64,000 nucleotides of DNA from Variovorax sp. OK212 (GCF_900112425.1 NZ_FOLP01000002.1:744001-808000), one strand, 5' to 3'; positions 9,052 to 19,802 are shown, counted from the first letter of the stretch. Numbers and translations: made by a program. The notes: generated from the sequence alone by a model not told the origin.

Positions 9052-9123
9052 TGCGCCTTGTTCTGCGCCCTGTTCCATACCCTGTTCCGTGCCCTGTTTC
9101 TCGCCTTATTTCGCGCCTTATTC
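9052..9123 (-). repeat. 12-bp minisatellite, six imperfect copies, overlapping the FtsX-like stop codon
   Basis: Six head-to-tail 12-bp units fill this span. On the minus strand each reads approximately GAACAGGGCGCA. The unit length is a multiple of three and the phase matches the FtsX-like gene. The first unit contains its TAA stop (9118-9120) and the second unit contains another in-frame TAA (9106-9108). The remaining four carry CAG or CAA at that position. Copy number could therefore vary without changing the protein unless a stop is altered. Confidence 0.8.
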
Positions 9124-11634
9124 CGCCGCGCGCCGCAGCGTGTCCACCACCGGCCGGCGCAGCACGTCGCGCAGCCCCCACCAGCCGGCGCCCAACGCCA
9201 GCACCGCGCCGGCCAGCGCACCGGCCAGCGGCACCACGGGCGACGCGGTCCAGGTGAACTCGAACACGTAGCGCGCCAGCGCCCAGCCGATGGCCGAGGC
9301 CACGATGCTCGCGAGGAAGCCCGCGAGCAGGCCGACGCCCGCCAGCTCGGCGCGCTGCACCTGGCGCAGCAGGCTGGCACGCGCGCCCACCGCGCGCATC
9401 ACCGCGAACTCGCGCGCGCGCTCCTCGCGCGTGGCCGTCACCGCGGCGAACAGCACCACGAGGCCGGCGGCCAGCGTGAAGCCGAACAAGAACTCCACCG
9501 CGCGAATCACCTGGTCGAGCACGCGCTGCACCTGGTTGATGGTGGCGCTCATGTCCACGTTGGTCACGTTCGGGTAGCTGCGCACCAGCGCGTTGTCGAA
9601 GCCGCGCGTCTCGGGCGCGCGGAAGGCGCCCATGTAGGTGGTGGGCACGTCGGCCAGCGAGGCCACCGTGTACATCACGAAGAAGTTGGCGTGCAGCGAG
9701 CCCCAGTCGACCTTGCGCAGCGAGGTGATGCGCGCGTCGTTCTGCATGCCGCCGATGTCGAAGCGCAGCGAGTCGCCCAGCTTCAGGCCCAGCGTCTCGG
9801 CCAGGCCCTCTTCCACGCTCACCTCGCCCTTGGCGTCGGGCGTCCACTTGCCGGCCGTGATGCTGTTGTGTTCGGGCGCCTGCACGCTGTTGCTCAGGTT
9901 GAACTCGCGGTCGACCAGGCGCTTGGCGCGGTCTTCGGCGTAGTCGTCGGGCGTCACCGGCTTGTCGTTGATGGCGATCAGCCGGCCGCGGATCATCGGG
10001 TACCAGTCGAACTTGCCCACGCCCGCGTCGCGCAGCGACTTCTGGAAGGCCTCGCTCTGGTCGGGCATGACGTTGATGACGAAGCGGTTCGGCGCATCGG
10101 GCGGCGTGGCCTTGCGCCAGCTCGCCACGAGGTCTGTGCGCAGCAGCACCAGCAGCACCAGCGCCAGCAGGCCCACCGACAGCGCGCTGACCTGCACCAC
10201 CGCATAGGCCGGCCGCGCCGAGATCTGCCGCGTGGCCAGCACCAGCCAGCGCGGCGCGGTGGTCTCGTTCACGCTGCGGCGCAGCACCTTCACCGCCAGC
10301 CAGCTCAGCAGCGCGAACACGGCCACCGCGCCCGCGAAGCCGCCGACCGCGATCAAGCCCAGCTTGATGTCGCTGCTCGCCGCCATCAGCAAGGCCGCGA
10401 AGCCCGCCACGCCGATGCCCAGCACCGCCAGCGACGCCGGCTTGAGCCCGCCCACGTCGCGCCGGATCACGCGCAGCGGCGGCACCTTGGCCAGTTGCAG
10501 CACCGGCGGCAGGCCGAAGGCGAACAGCAGCGTCAGCCCCATGCCCAGGCCGAAGGCCACGGGCCACAGCGTGGCGGCCGGCAGCGCGGTTTCGACCAGC
10601 CCCGCCAGCAGCAGCACGAACGCGTAGTGCACCCCGAAGCCGATGGCCACGCCCAGCCCGCTGGCCACGATGCCGATCACCGCGAACTCGAAGGCATAGG
10701 CCGCGGCGATGGTGCGCTGGCTCTGGCCGAGCACGCGCAGCATCGCGCAGTCGTCCAGGTGGCTGGCCGCGAAGCCGCGCGCGGCCAGCGCCACGGCCAC
10801 CGCCGACAGCAGCGCGGCGAGCAGCGCCACCAGGCTCAGGAATTTCTCCGCGCGGTCGAGCGTCTGGCGCATCTCGGGGCGGCCGCCCTCGAAGGAGTCG
10901 AGCCGCACGCCGCGCTGGTCGCCCTTCTTGAGCGTGGCATCGGCCCAGTCGGTGAAGCGCTTCACCGCCGCGTCGTTGCCAGCCACCGCATAGCGGTAGC
11001 CCACGCGGCTGGCCGGCTGCACGAGCCCGGTGCGCGCCACATCGGCCTGGTTGAGCATCACGCGCGGCGAGAAGCTCATGAAGCCGGCGCCGCGGTCGGG
11101 CTCCAGCGTGATCACGCGGCCCACGCGCAGGCTGGTGTCGCCCAGCAGCAGCGGGTCGCCCACCTTCAGGCCGAGCGAGTCGAGCAGCGAGGCGTCGACC
11201 CACACCTCGCCCGCGGGCGGAATGTCGCGCGTGACCGCGCCGGCGCCCTCGAGCGTGGCCGAGGTCTGCAGGCTGCCGCGCAGCGGGTAGCCCGCGGTCA
11301 CGGCCTTCAGTGCCACCAGCTTGCTGGCGCCGCCTTGCGCGTCGTCGGCGCGCGCCATGGTCGGGAAGCCGTAGGTGCCGGTGCCTTGCAGGCCCAGCGA
11401 TTTCGCCTGCGCCACGAAGGCTTCGGGTGTCGGGTTGTCGCTGACCACCACCGCGTCGCCGCCCAGCAGTTGGCGCGCATCGCGCTTCAGGCCGCCCTGC
11501 AGGCGGTCGGCGAAGAAGCCGACGGCGGTGAGCGCGGCCACGGCCAGCACCACGGCAACGATCAAGAGGCGCAGCTCGCCGGCACGCAGGTCGCGCCAGA
11601 GCGTGCGCCAGCCAAGGCGGAGGGAGGCATTCAT
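9118..11634 (-). CDS. ABC transporter permease, FtsX/MacB-like (YbbP type)
   Basis: 838-aa inner-membrane protein with the duplicated FtsX-like layout: one N-terminal membrane helix (LLIVAVVLAVAALTAV), a large periplasmic domain, a three-to-four helix block, a second periplasmic domain and a C-terminal helix block. This is the YbbP/LolC-related architecture, whose partner ATPase (YbbA-like) powers extraction of lipid-linked molecules or lipoproteins. No such ATPase is adjacent here. The start at 11634 (MNASLRLGWRTLWRDLRAG) matches the family. The stop codon lies inside a 12-bp tandem repeat. Confidence 0.85.
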   Translation of the reverse strand: MNASLRLGWRTLWRDLRAGELRLLIVAVVLAVAALTAVGFFADRLQGGLKRDARQLLGGDAVVVSDNPTPEAFVAQAKSLGLQGTGTYGFPTMARADDAQGGASKLVALKAVTAGYPLRGSLQTSATLEGAGAVTRDIPPAGEVWVDASLLDSLGLKVGDPLLLGDTSLRVGRVITLEPDRGAGFMSFSPRVMLNQADVARTGLVQPASRVGYRYAVAGNDAAVKRFTDWADATLKKGDQRGVRLDSFEGGRPEMRQTLDRAEKFLSLVALLAALLSAVAVALAARGFAASHLDDCAMLRVLGQSQRTIAAAYAFEFAVIGIVASGLGVAIGFGVHYAFVLLLAGLVETALPAATLWPVAFGLGMGLTLLFAFGLPPVLQLAKVPPLRVIRRDVGGLKPASLAVLGIGVAGFAALLMAASSDIKLGLIAVGGFAGAVAVFALLSWLAVKVLRRSVNETTAPRWLVLATRQISARPAYAVVQVSALSVGLLALVLLVLLRTDLVASWRKATPPDAPNRFVINVMPDQSEAFQKSLRDAGVGKFDWYPMIRGRLIAINDKPVTPDDYAEDRAKRLVDREFNLSNSVQAPEHNSITAGKWTPDAKGEVSVEEGLAETLGLKLGDSLRFDIGGMQNDARITSLRKVDWGSLHANFFVMYTVASLADVPTTYMGAFRAPETRGFDNALVRSYPNVTNVDMSATINQVQRVLDQVIRAVEFLFGFTLAAGLVVLFAAVTATREERAREFAVMRAVGARASLLRQVQRAELAGVGLLAGFLASIVASAIGWALARYVFEFTWTASPVVPLAGALAGAVLALGAGWWGLRDVLRRPVVDTLRRAAE

Positions 11635-11857
11635 GGCCGCGACGATAGCCCACAGGCCCGCGCACGGCGGGATTCAAGGGTTATTGCGGGGTCATTGGCC
11701 ACCGATTGCAGGTGTTGGCCTACTTGATCGCATCCGGTCGCTGTCGCATGATCCGAAAAAACACCCCGGTGCGCCGATCAGGCATTTCCTGCCGGTCGCA
11801 TCGGGGGAAGCAAAAACATTCCACTATCTGACCGTCCTTTCCCCCGAAGGAGTGTCG

Positions 11858-12172
11858 ATGCCGAGATGTCAGCGCCTGCCAATCCTGGGCCTCTGCCTGG
11901 GCCTCGGCGTGCTGTTGAGCGCCTGCGACCCCAAGCCGGCGGCCAACACAGTGCCGAGCGCATCGAGCGCGCCTGCCGCCGCCCCTTCGGGCGCCAGCCC
12001 GGCCGGCATCAAGCCCGCCGACTCCGGCGACAAGGTCGAATCTTCCGCTGAGCACAAGGGCCCTTCCGAAGGCGGCACGGCCGTCGGCGGCATGAGCGGG
12101 CCGAACGGCGGCAGCAGCTCCGGCGGCGCGGCACCCGCGCCCAGCGGCGGCGACGGCACGGCGCCCAAGTAG
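11858..12172 (+). CDS. Small Ser/Gly/Pro-rich lipoprotein
   Basis: 104-aa predicted lipoprotein. The signal peptide ends in LGVLLSAC with Cys at about residue 25. The mature part is low complexity (Ala, Pro, Ser, Gly) with no recognisable domain. The ATG at 11858 has GGAG six bases upstream; the 220-bp upstream region is AT-richer and probably holds a promoter. It lies 94 bp upstream of fdnG on the same strand, so it may be the first gene of the formate dehydrogenase transcript. Function is unknown. Confidence 0.7.
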   Translation: MPRCQRLPILGLCLGLGVLLSACDPKPAANTVPSASSAPAAAPSGASPAGIKPADSGDKVESSAEHKGPSEGGTAVGGMSGPNGGSSSGGAAPAPSGGDGTAPK

Positions 12173-12266
12173 CGCGCGGCACAGCGACTCGCCAGAACCA
12201 GTTTCCCCACGCAAAGAAGAAGCACCCGATGAAACACCCCACTTCAGCGCTGCAGGAGGTTGTGTC

Positions 12267-15200
12267 ATGGACATGAACCGCCGGCAATTCTTCCGCGTCA
12301 GCAGCGCGGGGCTGGTCGGTTCCAGCATCGTGGCGCTCGGCTTCTCGCCGACCGCCGCGCTGGCCGAGGCCCGCAACTTCAAGCTCGCGCGCACCACCGA
12401 GACGCGCAACACCTGCCCCTACTGCTCGGTGGGCTGCGGGCTCATCATGTACAGCCTGGGCGACAAGGCAAAGAACGTGGTGTCCGACATCCTCCACATC
12501 GAGGGCGACGCCGACCACCCCGTGAACCGCGGCACGCTGTGCCCCAAGGGCGCGGGCCTGCTGGACTTCGTGCACAGCCCCAACCGCCTGAAGTACCCCG
12601 AGGTGCGCGAGGCCGGCGGCACCGAGTGGAAGCGCATCGGCTGGGACGACGCGCTCGACCGCATCGCCAAGCTGCTCAAGACCGACCGCGACGCCAACTT
12701 CCAGACCACCAACGCCGAAGGCAAGACGGTGAACCGCTGGACCAGCTCCGGCATGCTGTGCGCCTCGGCCTCCTCCAACGAAACGGGCTATATCACCCAC
12801 AAGGCATTCCGCTCGACCGGAATGCTGGTGTTCGACAACCAGGCACGCGTTTGACACGGACCGACGGTGGCCAGTCTGGCCCCGACGTTCGGCAGAGGCG
12901 CAATGACCAACCACTGGCAGGACATCCAGAACGCGGATGTCGTGCTGATCATGGGCGGCAACGCGGCCGAAGCGCATCCGTGCGGCTTCAAGTGGGTCAT
13001 CGAGGCCAAGAAGCAGAACAAGGCACGCCTGGTGGTGGTCGACCCGCGCTTCACGCGCTCGGCCGCCATGGCCGACTACTACGCCCCGGTGCGCGCGGGC
13101 TCGGACATCGCGTTCCTCGCGGGGGTCGTCAACTACCTGCTGGGCAACGAGAAGATCCAGACGGAGTACGTGCGCAACTACACCAACGCGCCGTTCATCG
13201 TCGGGCCCGACTACAGGTTCGAGGACGGCCTGTTCAGCGGCTACAACGCCGAGAAGCGCAACTACGACCCCAAGTCGTGGAACTACGCGCTCGACGAACA
13301 GGGCATGGCCAAGGTCGACATGACCATGCAGGACCCGCAGTGCGTGCTGCAGGTCATGAAGCGCCACTATGCGCGCTACACGCCCGAGATGGTGAGCCGC
13401 ATCACGGGCACGCCGCAGGACAAGTTCCTGAAGGTGTGCGAGTACATCGCGAGCACCAGCGTGCCCACGCGCACCATGACCATCATGTACGCGCTGGGCT
13501 GGACGCAGCACAGCCAGGGCTCGCAGATGATCCGCACAGGCGCCATCGTGCAGCTGCTGCTGGGCAACATCGGCGTGGCGGGCGGCGGCATGAACGCGCT
13601 GCGCGGGCACAGCAACATCCAGGGCCTGACCGACCTGGGGCTGCTGTCGAACTCGCTGCCGGGCTACATGTCGCTGGCGCGTGACGGCGAGCAGACGCTG
13701 GACGACTACTACAAGACCCGCGCGCTGAAGCCGCTGCGGCCCAACCAGATGAGCTACTGGCAGAACTACCCGAAGTTCTTCGTCAGCATGCAGAAGTCGT
13801 GGTGGGGCGACGCGGCCACGGCGCAGAACGACTGGGCCTTTCACTACCTGCCCAAGATCGACAAGCTCTACGACGTGCTGCAGGCCTTCGAGCTGATGAA
13901 CCTCGGCAAGCTCAACGGCTATATCTGCCAGGGCTTCAACCCGGTGGGCTCGTTCCCCGACAAGAAGAAGATCGTCGACGGGCTGTCCAAGCTCAAGTTT
14001 CTCGTCACCATCGACCCGCTGGTGACCGAGACCAGCGAGTTCTGGCGCAACTTCGGCGAGTTCAACGACGTCAAGACCGCCGACATCCAGACCACGGTCT
14101 TCCGCCTGCCCTCGACCTGCTTCGCGGAGGAAGACGGCTCGCTCACCAACTCCAGCCGCTGGCTGCAGTGGCACTGGAAGGGCGCCGAGCCGCCGGGCGA
14201 GGCCAAGGGCGACATCGAGATCGTGGCGAGCCTGTTCAACCGGCTGCGCGCGGCGTACGCGAAGGACGGCGGCGCGTTCCCCGACCCGATCGTCAAGCTC
14301 ACCTGGCCCTACAAGATTCCCGACTCGCCTTCGGCCCAGGAGCTGGCGATGGAATACAACGGCCGCGCGCTCACCGACCTGCTCGATGCGAAGGACCCGA
14401 GCAAGCCGCCGAGCGCCAAGGCCGGCGAGCAGCTGTCGGGCTTCGGCCTGCTGCGCGACGACGGCAGCACCGCCAGCGGCTGCTGGATCTATTCCGGCGC
14501 ATGGACGCAGGCCGGCAACCAGATGGCCCGGCGCGACAACGCCGACCCGTACGGCATCGGCATGGTGCAGAACTGGGCGTGGGCCTGGCCCGCGAACCGG
14601 CGCATTCTGTACAACGGCGCCTCCACCGACCCGGCCACCGGCAAGCCCTGGATCGCCAGGCGCGGGCTGGTCGCGTGGAACGGCAAGCAATGGACCGGCG
14701 CGGACGTGCCCGACATCCGGCCCGACGCCAACCCGATCGAAGCCGAGGCCGTGCGCCCGTTCATCATGACGGCCGAGGGCGTGGCGCGGCTGTTCGCGCC
14801 CACCGGCATGGCCGAGGGGCCGCTGCCCGAGCACTACGAGCCCTTCGAGTCGCCGCTGGTGAACAACCTCATGCACCCGAACAACGCGGTGGCGCGCGCC
14901 AACCCCGCGGCGCGCATCTTCAAGGGCGACCTCGAGCGGCTCGGCGTGCCGGCGGACTTCCCGTACGTGGCCACCAGCTACCGCCTGACCGAGCACTTCC
15001 ACTACTGGACGAAGAACGTGCGCACCTCGGCCATCATCCAGCCGCAGCAGTTCGTCGAGATCGGCGAGGAGCTGGCCAAGGAGAAGGGCATTGCCAACGG
15101 CGAGATCGTGAAGGTGTCGAGCAAGCGCGGCTACATCAAGGCCGTGGCGCTGGTCACCAAGCGCATCGTCGGGCTGCAGGTGGACGGGCGCACCGTGCAC

Positions 15201-15344
15201 ACGGTGGGGCTGCCCAACCACTGGGGCTTCGTGGGCGTGGCCAAGCCGGGCTACCTGGTGAACACGCTCACGCCGTTCGTGGGCGATGCGAACACGCAGA
15301 CGCCGGAGTACAAGTCGTTCACGGTGAACATCGAGAAGGCATGA
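12267..15344 (+). CDS. fdnG: Formate dehydrogenase-N type, alpha subunit (selenoprotein, UGA = Sec196)
   Basis: Catalytic Mo-bis-MGD subunit that oxidises formate to CO2 in the periplasm. The 1025-aa product is read through an in-frame TGA at 12852-12854 encoding selenocysteine 196, the same position as in the 1015-aa E. coli FdnG; the flanking residues VFDNQARV-Sec-HGPTVAS are the family motif. Residues 1-35 are a Tat signal (MNRRQFFRVSS). The Cys of CPYCSVGC and of LCPKG bind a 4Fe-4S cluster. AGGAGG stands seven bases before the ATG. Genes for the beta and gamma subunits, fdhE, selA and selB follow on the same strand. Gene callers that stop at TGA would split it into 195- and 825-aa pieces. 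Confidence 0.97.
12852..12893 (+). promoter_or_regulatory. SECIS element in fdnG mRNA
   Basis: Hairpin starting at the Sec UGA. The apical stem GGCC/GGCC (12869-12872 with 12878-12881) closes the loop AGTCT, and a lower stem pairs CCGACG with CGTTCGG allowing one bulge. The bulged-U apical loop at this distance is the bacterial SECIS design bound by SelB. It is inside the coding sequence and supports reading the TGA as selenocysteine. Confidence 0.85.
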
Positions 15345-15389
15345 CATGAAGTTCAACCCCATGCATGCACACAGCGCTGCCCTGACTTG

Positions 15390-15505
15390 CCCCCTCTCCC
15401 GCTCGCGGGAGAGGGCTGGGGTGAGGGCCGACGGCGATGGAACAGCCGATGTCGCCTGCAAGGCCGCCGCCCTCACCCTGACCCTCTCCCCGCAAGGGGA
15501 GAGGG
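15390..15505. repeat. Inverted pair of GC-rich palindromic repeats (class A) between fdnG and fdnH
   Basis: Two copies in opposite orientation, at about 15390-15427 and 15470-15505, each built on CCCTCTCCC/GGGAGAGGG arms followed by a GGGGTGAGGG tail. They fill most of the 186-bp fdnG-fdnH gap. The first copy is identical over about 36 bases to the reverse complement of the copy at 24044-24079. They look like REP/BIME-type interspersed elements. An in-frame reading through them is not a gene. Confidence 0.8.
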
Positions 15506-15530
15506 AACAAAACACAACGCGGAGCCGCTG

Positions 15531-16511
15531 ATGTCCTCCCTCCAAACCCTCGACATCGCCGCCCGCTCGGCCACCACCACGCCGTCGCCCGACATCCGCC
15601 ACCGCCCGCAGGTGCAGCAGGTGGCGAAGCTGATCGACGTCTCGACCTGCATCGGCTGCAAGGCCTGCCAGGTCGCGTGCATGCAATGGAACGACCTGCG
15701 CGACGAGGTCGGCACCACGCACGGCACCTACGACAACCCGGTCGACCTCACGCCCGCCTCATGGACGGTGATGAAGTTCTCCGAAGTCGAGCCCGAGGCC
15801 GGCAAGCTCGAATGGCTGATCCGCAAGGACGGCTGCATGCACTGCGACGACCCGGGCTGCCTGAAGTCGTGCCCCTCGCCGGGCGCCATCGTCAAGTACG
15901 CCAACGGCATCGTCGACTTCATCAGCGAGCATTGCGTGGGCTGCGGCAACTGCGTCACCGGCTGCCCCTTCGACGTGCCGCGCATCAGCAAGGCCGACAA
16001 CAAGGCCTACAAGTGCTCGCTGTGCTCCGACCGCGTGGGCGTGGGCCTGGAGCCGGCCTGCGTCAAGGCCTGCCCCACCGGCGCGCTGCACTTCGGCACC
16101 AAGGAAGACATGCACGAGTACGCCTCGGAGCGCATCGTCGACCTGAAGGAGCGCGGCTTTGCCAACGCCGGCGTGTACGACCCCGCCGGCGTGGGCGGCA
16201 CGCACGTCATGTACGTGCTGCAGCACGCCGACCGGCCGGGCCTGTACGCCGGCCTGCCGAAGGACCCGCACATCAGCCCGCTGGTGTCGCTGTGGAAGGG
16301 CGTGGCCAAGCCGCTGGCCATGGTCGCGATGATCGGCGCGGTGGTCGGCAGCTTCTTCCACTACATGAAGACCGGACCGATCGAGCCGAAGGACGACCAC
16401 CCCGGCGCCGACCTCGACGGCCGGCCCGACGACGTGGTGGTGATCGAGCAACCGCCGCCGCCTTCTTCGTCGTCCCCGTCGCGCCCGTTGCCCCCGGCGC
16501 CCCGTGCATGA
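15531..16511 (+). CDS. fdnH: Formate dehydrogenase beta subunit, four 4Fe-4S clusters
   Basis: 326-aa electron-transfer subunit linking the catalytic subunit to the membrane cytochrome. Four ferredoxin-type Cys clusters are visible: [35 protein letters not shown] and [21 protein letters not shown] single membrane anchor ([18 protein letters not shown]) lies near residue 275, as in FdnH/FdoH, followed by a Pro/Ser-rich C-terminal tail of about 25 residues that is unusual. The ATG at 15531 has GGAG upstream. It is 11 bp before fdnI and is cotranscribed. Confidence 0.95.
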   Translation: MSSLQTLDIAARSATTTPSPDIRHRPQVQQVAKLIDVSTCIGCKACQVACMQWNDLRDEVGTTHGTYDNPVDLTPASWTVMKFSEVEPEAGKLEWLIRKDGCMHCDDPGCLKSCPSPGAIVKYANGIVDFISEHCVGCGNCVTGCPFDVPRISKADNKAYKCSLCSDRVGVGLEPACVKACPTGALHFGTKEDMHEYASERIVDLKERGFANAGVYDPAGVGGTHVMYVLQHADRPGLYAGLPKDPHISPLVSLWKGVAKPLAMVAMIGAVVGSFFHYMKTGPIEPKDDHPGADLDGRPDDVVVIEQPPPPSSSSPSRPLPPAPRA

Positions 16512-16521
16512 GGAGAACGCG

Positions 16522-17145
16522 ATGACACGCTACTACCTTCGCCGCTACCGCGACGCCACGCGCATGAACCACTGGTTCGTGGCGATCATGTTCTTCGCGG
16601 CCGCGCTCTCGGGCCTGGCCTTCTTCCACCCCGCGCTGTTCTTCCTGAGCACGCTGTTCGGCGGCGGGCCGTGGACGCGCATCCTGCATCCGTTCATGGG
16701 GCTGCTGATGGTGTTCGGCTTCGTGTTCCTGTTCTTCACGATGTGGCGCGAGAACGTCTTCGACCGCGTCGACCGCGAATGGATCGCCAACGCGCCGAAG
16801 ATGCTCAAGGGCGACAAGTCGAGCATGCCGCCGGTGGGCAAGTACAACGCCGGGCAGAAGCTGGTGTTCTGGGCCTTCGGCGTCAGCCTGCTGCTGCTGT
16901 TCGTCACCGGCTTCATGTTCTGGAGCCCGTGGTTCGTCGGCTTCTTCCCGATTCTTGTGCGGCGCATCGCGGTGGTCGTGCATTCGGTCTCCGCGGTGGT
17001 GCTGATCCTGTCGGTCATCACGCACATCTATGCGGCGATCTGGGTCAAGGGCACGATGCGCGCCATGACGCGGGGCACCGTGACCGAAGGCTGGGCCAAG
17101 CTCAACCATCCCCTGTGGCACCGGAAGATGACGCGCGGTGAGTAG
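16522..17145 (+). CDS. fdnI: Formate dehydrogenase gamma subunit, cytochrome b556
   Basis: 207-aa integral membrane diheme cytochrome b that takes electrons from the beta subunit and reduces quinone. It has four hydrophobic segments. Candidate heme-ligand His residues lie in RMNHWF, ILHPFMG, VVHSVSAVV and ITHIYAAIW. The start ATG at 16522 is preceded by AGGAG. The C-terminus matches the family (TEGWAKLNHPLWHRK). It completes the fdnGHI respiratory complex. Confidence 0.94.
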   Translation: MTRYYLRRYRDATRMNHWFVAIMFFAAALSGLAFFHPALFFLSTLFGGGPWTRILHPFMGLLMVFGFVFLFFTMWRENVFDRVDREWIANAPKMLKGDKSSMPPVGKYNAGQKLVFWAFGVSLLLLFVTGFMFWSPWFVGFFPILVRRIAVVVHSVSAVVLILSVITHIYAAIWVKGTMRAMTRGTVTEGWAKLNHPLWHRKMTRGE

Positions 17146-17155
17146 CGCCTGCGGC

Positions 17156-17295
17156 TCTTTCTCCCTCGCCTCCCGGTCTTTCTCCCTCGCCTCCCGGCGG
17201 AGGGCCGGGGTGGGGGCACGACGGCCTGCGCGCTGCAACGGCGCTGGTTGGGCACTGCCCCATTCCCGGCCTTCCCCCAGAGGGGGAACGAGCAT
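17156..17295. repeat. GC-rich repeat cluster (class B) with 21-bp tandem duplication, fdnI-fdhE gap
   Basis: A 21-bp unit beginning TCTTTCTCCCTCG is exactly duplicated (17156-17176 and 17177-17197). It is followed by GGAGGGCCGGGGTGGGGGCA, also found between selA and selB (19842 onward). Further on, TTCCCCCAGAGGGGGAA forms a short palindrome. No gene is seen in the 183-bp gap. Confidence 0.7.
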
Positions 17296-17328
17296 GACAA
17301 AACACCAGATCGCTGTAGAGTGGACGCA

Positions 17329-18354
17329 ATGAACAGCCCTTCCGGCGCCTCACCGCTGCGCACCACGCGCGTCCTCGATCCCGAGCAGATCGCGATGCAG
17401 GCCGGACGGCAGATGCCCTTCCTGCGCTTGCCGGTTCGCTCGCTCGTGTTCTCCGACCGGCAGTTGCGGCTGCGCCAGCTCGCAGCCTCGCACCCGATGC
17501 GCGAGTACCTGGTCTTCATCGCCGACCTCGCGCAGGCGCAGCACCAGGTGCTGCAGGACTACGCGGCCGTGGCGCTCCCCGAATCCGAGGCGCTCGAAGC
17601 CGCGTCCAAGGTGCTGAAGCCGCCGATGCCCGCGTTCGGCTGGACGCGCGATGCCGTGTGGCTGCAGGAACTGCGCCGCCTGCTCGCCCTCTTCCGCGTT
17701 CGGCTGGCGGCAGGCCCCGCGCGCGACACGCTCGACCGCGTGGTGGCGCAAGACGACGCGTGGATCGAACAGCAGGCAGACCGCCTTTCGCGCCGCATCA
17801 TGTTCGGGCTCGACATGGCAGCGGCGCCTTTGATCGCCGCCGGCCTCCAGGCCTACTGGACGCAGCTCGTGCTTCGCGTGGCCGAGCGCGACGGCGAGAA
17901 CATCTTCGGTCGCACCGACCCCGGCACCGAATGCCCCTGCTGCGCCAGCGCGCCCACCGTGAGCATCACGCGCATCGGGGCCGACGAAGCGGGCTTTCGC
18001 TACCTGCACTGCTCGCTGTGCAGCACCGAGTGGCACTACGTGCGCATCAAGTGCACGCACTGCGAGAGCACCAAGGGCATCCACTTCGAATCGCTGTCGC
18101 CGCAACCGGGCGTGGCGCTGCCAGGCACCGGCGCACGCGAGGGCGCGGTCAAGGCCGAGTGCTGCGACAGCTGCGGCCACTACCTCAAGCAGGTCGCGAT
18201 GGAGAAAGACCCCGAGGTCGAGCCCGTGGCCGACGACCTTGCCAGCGTCACGCTCGACCTGCTGGTTTCCGAAGCCGGTCACCAGCGCAGCGGCCACAAC
18301 CTGATGCTGCTGTTCGGCGACCCCGAGATTTCCGACGACGGCGGAGGCGGCTGA
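17329..18354 (+). CDS. fdhE: Formate dehydrogenase accessory protein FdhE
   Basis: 341-aa cytoplasmic protein needed for maturation of respiratory formate dehydrogenases. The C-terminal half carries the rubredoxin-like Cys pairs of the family: CPCC, CSLC followed by [12 protein letters not shown] and CDSCGHYLK. The start at 17329 gives MNSPSGAS. The stop overlaps the selA start (TGATG at 18352-18356), so translation is coupled to selA. Confidence 0.93.
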   Translation: MNSPSGASPLRTTRVLDPEQIAMQAGRQMPFLRLPVRSLVFSDRQLRLRQLAASHPMREYLVFIADLAQAQHQVLQDYAAVALPESEALEAASKVLKPPMPAFGWTRDAVWLQELRRLLALFRVRLAAGPARDTLDRVVAQDDAWIEQQADRLSRRIMFGLDMAAAPLIAAGLQAYWTQLVLRVAERDGENIFGRTDPGTECPCCASAPTVSITRIGADEAGFRYLHCSLCSTEWHYVRIKCTHCESTKGIHFESLSPQPGVALPGTGAREGAVKAECCDSCGHYLKQVAMEKDPEVEPVADDLASVTLDLLVSEAGHQRSGHNLMLLFGDPEISDDGGGG

Positions 18355-19802
18355 TGGCAGCGCCCGAAGAGTCCGTGGTCCACGGCTCGACGGCAAGGCC
18401 CCAGGATCTGCCTTCTGTCGATCAACTGCTGCGCCTCGCCGTGCCGGGCGCCCTGCTGGCCGAGCACGGCCACACGCTGGTGGTGAAAGAGGCGCGTGCC
18501 TTGCTCGAGGGGCTGCGCGCGCAGGCGGTGGCGGGCAAGCTGGCCGCCGCCGACGTGCAGCATGACGCCCTCGGCCACGCCCTGGCCGCGCGCGTGCAGG
18601 CCCGCCTCGCGCCACGCATGCGCGCCGTGCTGAACCTCACCGGCACCGTGATCCACACCAACCTGGGCCGCGCGCTGCTGGCCGATGCGGCGCTGCAGCG
18701 GCTGCTCGCGGTGATGACCTCGCCCAACAACCTCGAGTACGACCTGGCCACCGGCAGCCGCGGCGACCGCGATTCGCTGGTCGAGGAGCTGCTGTGCGGC
18801 ATCACGGGCGCACAGGCCGCCACGGTGGTCAACAACAACGCGGCCGCCGTGCTGCTGACCATCGCGGCACTGGCGCGCGACCGCGAAGTGATCGTCTCGC
18901 GCGGCGAACTGGTCGAGATCGGCGGCGCCTTCCGCATGCCCGACGTGATGGCCAGCGCTGGCGCGCGCATGGTCGAGGTCGGCACCACCAACCGCACGCA
19001 CCCGCAGGACTACGAGCGCGCCATCAACGAGCACACCGCGCTGGTGATGAAGGTGCACACCAGCAACTACGCCGTGCAGGGCTTCACCGCCGCGGTCGAC
19101 GAAGCCACGCTCGCCGGCATCGCGCATGCGCGCGGCGTGCCGCTGGCCACCGACCTGGGCAGCGGCTCGCTGGTCGACCTGGCGCACTACGGCCTGCCGC
19201 GCGAGCCCCTGCCGCAGGAGATGCTGGCCGCCGGTTGCGACGTGGTCACCTTCTCGGGCGACAAGCTGCTGGGCGGTCCGCAGGCCGGACTGATCGTGGG
19301 CAGCAAGGCCGCGGTCGGGCGCATCCGCAAGTTCCCGATGAAGCGCGCGCTGCGCATGAGCAAGCTGCCGCTGGCCGCGCTGGAAGCCACGCTGTCGCTG
19401 TACCTGCGGCCGGAGCGGCTCGCCAGGGATCTGCCCACGCTGCGCCTGCTGACGCGGCCGGCCGACGCGATCCGCGAGATGGCCCTGGCGCTGCAAGCCC
19501 CGGTGCAGGCGGCGGTGGCGCCGCGCTTCACGGTCGAAGTCGTCTCGCTGCTCGGGCAGATCGGCTCGGGCTCGCTGCCCGTCGAACGCCTGCCCTCGGC
19601 CGGCCTTGCGCTCGCACCGGCGGGCACGTCGAAGAAGGGCCTGGGCACCGCGCTCGATGCGCTGGCCACCGCATTGCGCGGCCTGCCGCTGCCGGTGATC
19701 GGCCGCATCGCGGAAGACCGCCTGCTGCTCGACCTGCGCTGCCTCGAAGACAGCACCGAATTCGTGGCGCAACTGCCGTTGCTGCGCGAGCGCCTGCAAT
19801 GA
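18354..19802 (+). CDS. selA: L-seryl-tRNA(Sec) selenium transferase
   Basis: 482-aa pyridoxal-phosphate enzyme converting seryl-tRNA(Sec) to selenocysteinyl-tRNA(Sec) with selenophosphate. It has the SelA N-terminal domain (PSVDQLLRL), the [13 protein letters not shown] motif and the PLP-binding Lys at about residue 304 in [13 protein letters not shown]. Length and layout match E. coli SelA (about 463 aa). The start overlaps the fdhE stop by one base. Confidence 0.96.
   Translation: MAAPEESVVHGSTARPQDLPSVDQLLRLAVPGALLAEHGHTLVVKEARALLEGLRAQAVAGKLAAADVQHDALGHALAARVQARLAPRMRAVLNLTGTVIHTNLGRALLADAALQRLLAVMTSPNNLEYDLATGSRGDRDSLVEELLCGITGAQAATVVNNNAAAVLLTIAALARDREVIVSRGELVEIGGAFRMPDVMASAGARMVEVGTTNRTHPQDYERAINEHTALVMKVHTSNYAVQGFTAAVDEATLAGIAHARGVPLATDLGSGSLVDLAHYGLPREPLPQEMLAAGCDVVTFSGDKLLGGPQAGLIVGSKAAVGRIRKFPMKRALRMSKLPLAALEATLSLYLRPERLARDLPTLRLLTRPADAIREMALALQAPVQAAVAPRFTVEVVSLLGQIGSGSLPVERLPSAGLALAPAGTSKKGLGTALDALATALRGLPLPVIGRIAEDRLLLDLRCLEDSTEFVAQLPLLRERLQ

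Noticed and set aside
9052..9123. CRISPR-like array
   Set aside because: The units are 12 bp and contiguous with no spacers.
11677..11857. FNR box upstream of the lipoprotein/fdn genes
   Set aside because: TTGATCGCATCC has only one FNR-like half site; no TTGAT-N4-ATCAA pattern is present.
12267..12854. fdnG interrupted by a stop (pseudogene or frameshift)
   Set aside because: The TGA sits at the conserved Sec196 position, is followed by a SECIS-like hairpin, the frame continues to 15344 with full homology, and selA, selB, selC and selD are all present.
15346..15531. A 61-codon reading frame between fdnG and fdnH
   Set aside because: It consists of the GC-rich palindromic repeats and has no domain or ribosome site that sets it apart.
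12009..15722. Very long open frames on the strand opposite fdnG and many other genes
   Set aside because: They are shadows produced by high G+C and strong codon bias; their translations are Arg/Ala/His-rich with no motifs.
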